Shown here: one piece after another, positions 63,112 through 64,000 of the stretch
Position numbering within the stretch: the first letter of the stretch is position 1
Layout: each line of letters starts with the position of its first letter
Position numbers and translations under genes: made by a program
Assembly: GCF_021183825.1 (NCBI RefSeq)
Contig: NZ_CP089211.1
Span: 310,001 to 374,000 of the forward strand
Source of the DNA: Sinomicrobium kalidii
Lineage (GTDB): Bacteria > Bacteroidota > Bacteroidia > Flavobacteriales > Flavobacteriaceae
Direction: 5' to 3'
Length of the DNA stretch: 64,000 nt
The notes under the pieces: generated by a model
Told to the model about the DNA's origin: nothing
The model's input: only the letters and a program-made list of their open reading frames with translations
Database searches by the model: none

Positions 63112-63722
63112 ATATTAAATAAGGAGATGAGGGAAGCTACATTACTGACCTGGAGTTTTCCAAAAATCCTGTGCTTATAGGTACTTACGGTAGTGGTACT
63201 CAAATTGAGACTGTCGGCTATTTCTATGTTGCCCTCGCCTTTGACCAGCAATCTTGCCACTTCCATTTCCCGGCCGGACAACACATCCAGTTTATTCAGC
63301 GGACTATTGCTAAGCACAGAATCGGTGATCTGATCTCTTATGGTATTGCTTATATATTTTTTGTTTTTTATGATGGTGTGTATGGCCCTCTGCATCTCTT
63401 CTTCCGAACTCAATTTGTTGAGATATCCATCGGCTCCGGCATGTATATACCTGAGTGCAAACTTATTCTCATTAAGTCCCGAAAAAACCAGCACTTTCGT
63501 TTCCGGGGCCTTTACCTTGATGTAACCAAGCAGTTCCAGACTGCTGCCTTTCGGGAAGTGCACATCCAGGATCAGTAAGTCAAAAAACTGATTGTTGATA
63601 CAACTAAACGCTTTGGAAATGGTCTCAGCCTGGAAAACAGAGACATTGGTCAATATTTTATTCAGAATAATAAGAACGCCCTGTCTTACGACAAAGTGAT
63701 CGTCAACAAGTAAAATTTTCAT
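63093..63722 (-). CDS. LuxR/NarL-family response regulator
   Basis: A 209-residue regulator with a receiver domain (acidic pair DD at 7-8, phospho-acceptor D53 in LLILDVHFPKG, K in GYLNK) and a C-terminal LuxR-type helix-turn-helix (about 145-205: LSGREMEVARLLVKGEGNIEIADSLNLSTTTVSTYKHRIFGKL). It is convergent with the sensor kinase and the two stop regions overlap by 19 bp. Pairing with that kinase is likely from position but not proven. Confidence 0.92.
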   Translation of the reverse strand: MKILLVDDHFVVRQGVLIILNKILTNVSVFQAETISKAFSCINNQFFDLLILDVHFPKGSSLELLGYIKVKAPETKVLVFSGLNENKFALRYIHAGADGYLNKLSSEEEMQRAIHTIIKNKKYISNTIRDQITDSVLSNSPLNKLDVLSGREMEVARLLVKGEGNIEIADSLNLSTTTVSTYKHRIFGKLQVSNVASLISLFNIYEKSL

Positions 63723-63921
63723 TTTTAAGGGTAGGTTTAGGGGTTGAACCTATGTATGTTGTAATTTGAGATTTTATATTGGTATTATATCTCTAAAAGC
63801 GATATTTTAGCAATACAAATCTACTAATTATTTTGTTTCAACCTCTTTAAATCCCATATTGAGAATATAAATATAAAAACTAAACCTTGTTTCTTTATTT
63901 TATCCCCCGCCTTTAACCCTA

Positions 63922-64000
63922 TTACTCCATGCCATTATTTTCCAAAAGGTAATCTGTGATCAGGGTATATAAATGCCGCTGTGTATTCGCTCCCTCGTAA
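63922..64000 (-). CDS. C-terminal end of an unidentified gene, partial
   Basis: An open frame enters from the right edge and stops at 63922-63924. The visible 25 residues include YEGANTQRHLYTLITDYLL and end NNGME. They look like a helical protein terminus but are too few to identify. The 197 bp between this stop and the response regulator start show no other feature. Confidence 0.4.
   Translation of the reverse strand, partial: YEGANTQRHLYTLITDYLLENNGME

Overview
The window looks like chromosomal DNA of a Bacteroidota bacterium, most likely a Flavobacteriaceae member. It carries two SusC/SusD pairs, a FecI/FecR-type sigma/anti-sigma pair, a giant surface protein with a type IX secretion (T9SS) type-B sorting domain next to a PorP/SprF protein and an OmpA-like protein, a Y_Y_Y/propeller histidine kinase, several promoters of the TAnnTTTG type, and few Shine-Dalgarno sequences. 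No rRNA, tRNA, CRISPR array or intact insertion sequence was seen.

Layout. (1) 1-4522, minus strand: a high-affinity potassium uptake operon (small membrane ORF, kdpF, kdpA, kdpB cut by the window edge) preceded by a sigma-54-dependent response regulator. A good -24/-12 promoter (3001-3015) and two copies of a TTTCAAAATGAAA dyad (3106-3137) lie between them. (2) 4671-9492: a TonB-dependent receptor and a DUF4838/discoidin-domain secreted protein. (3) 9529-14258: an envelope-polysaccharide type operon (response regulator, HEAT-repeat membrane protein, processive family-2 glycosyltransferase, TPR/YaiO outer-membrane protein). (4) 14884-21586: fecR, ECF sigma, susC (with STN signalling domain), susD, closed by terminators. 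(5) 22513-35704: a RiPP cluster. It holds a siderophore-type TonB receptor and two DUF3526 ABC permeases on the minus strand; divergently, a C39-peptidase ABC exporter, a split LanB dehydratase and a LanC-like protein; and, convergent to lanC, a 59-residue pinensin-like precursor gene (35525-35704). (6) 36032-38500: aldehyde dehydrogenase and AraC regulator. (7) 38611-46847: a membrane-anchored putative regulator divergent from susC-susD-SGNH hydrolase-SLC13 transporter. (8) 47143-59317: OmpA-like protein, PorP/SprF protein and a 3051-residue repeat adhesin. (9) 60034-63722: sensor kinase and convergent LuxR-type response regulator, then the last codons of another gene.

The most interesting region is the lanthipeptide cluster. 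The precursor has a double-glycine leader matched to the C39 exporter and a short core with two Cys, five Ser/Thr and three His. The LanC-like cyclase has lost the Arg, one Cys and the His of the canonical active site, and it carries a C-terminal extension resembling a RiPP recognition element. A GC(A/G)AC-WWW-GT(T/C)GC palindrome occurs twice between the divergent transcripts and once over the precursor promoter, so precursor, maturation/export genes and the TonB receptor/permease operon look co-regulated. A metal-responsive peptide made, exported and re-imported by its own receptor is a testable but unproven reading.
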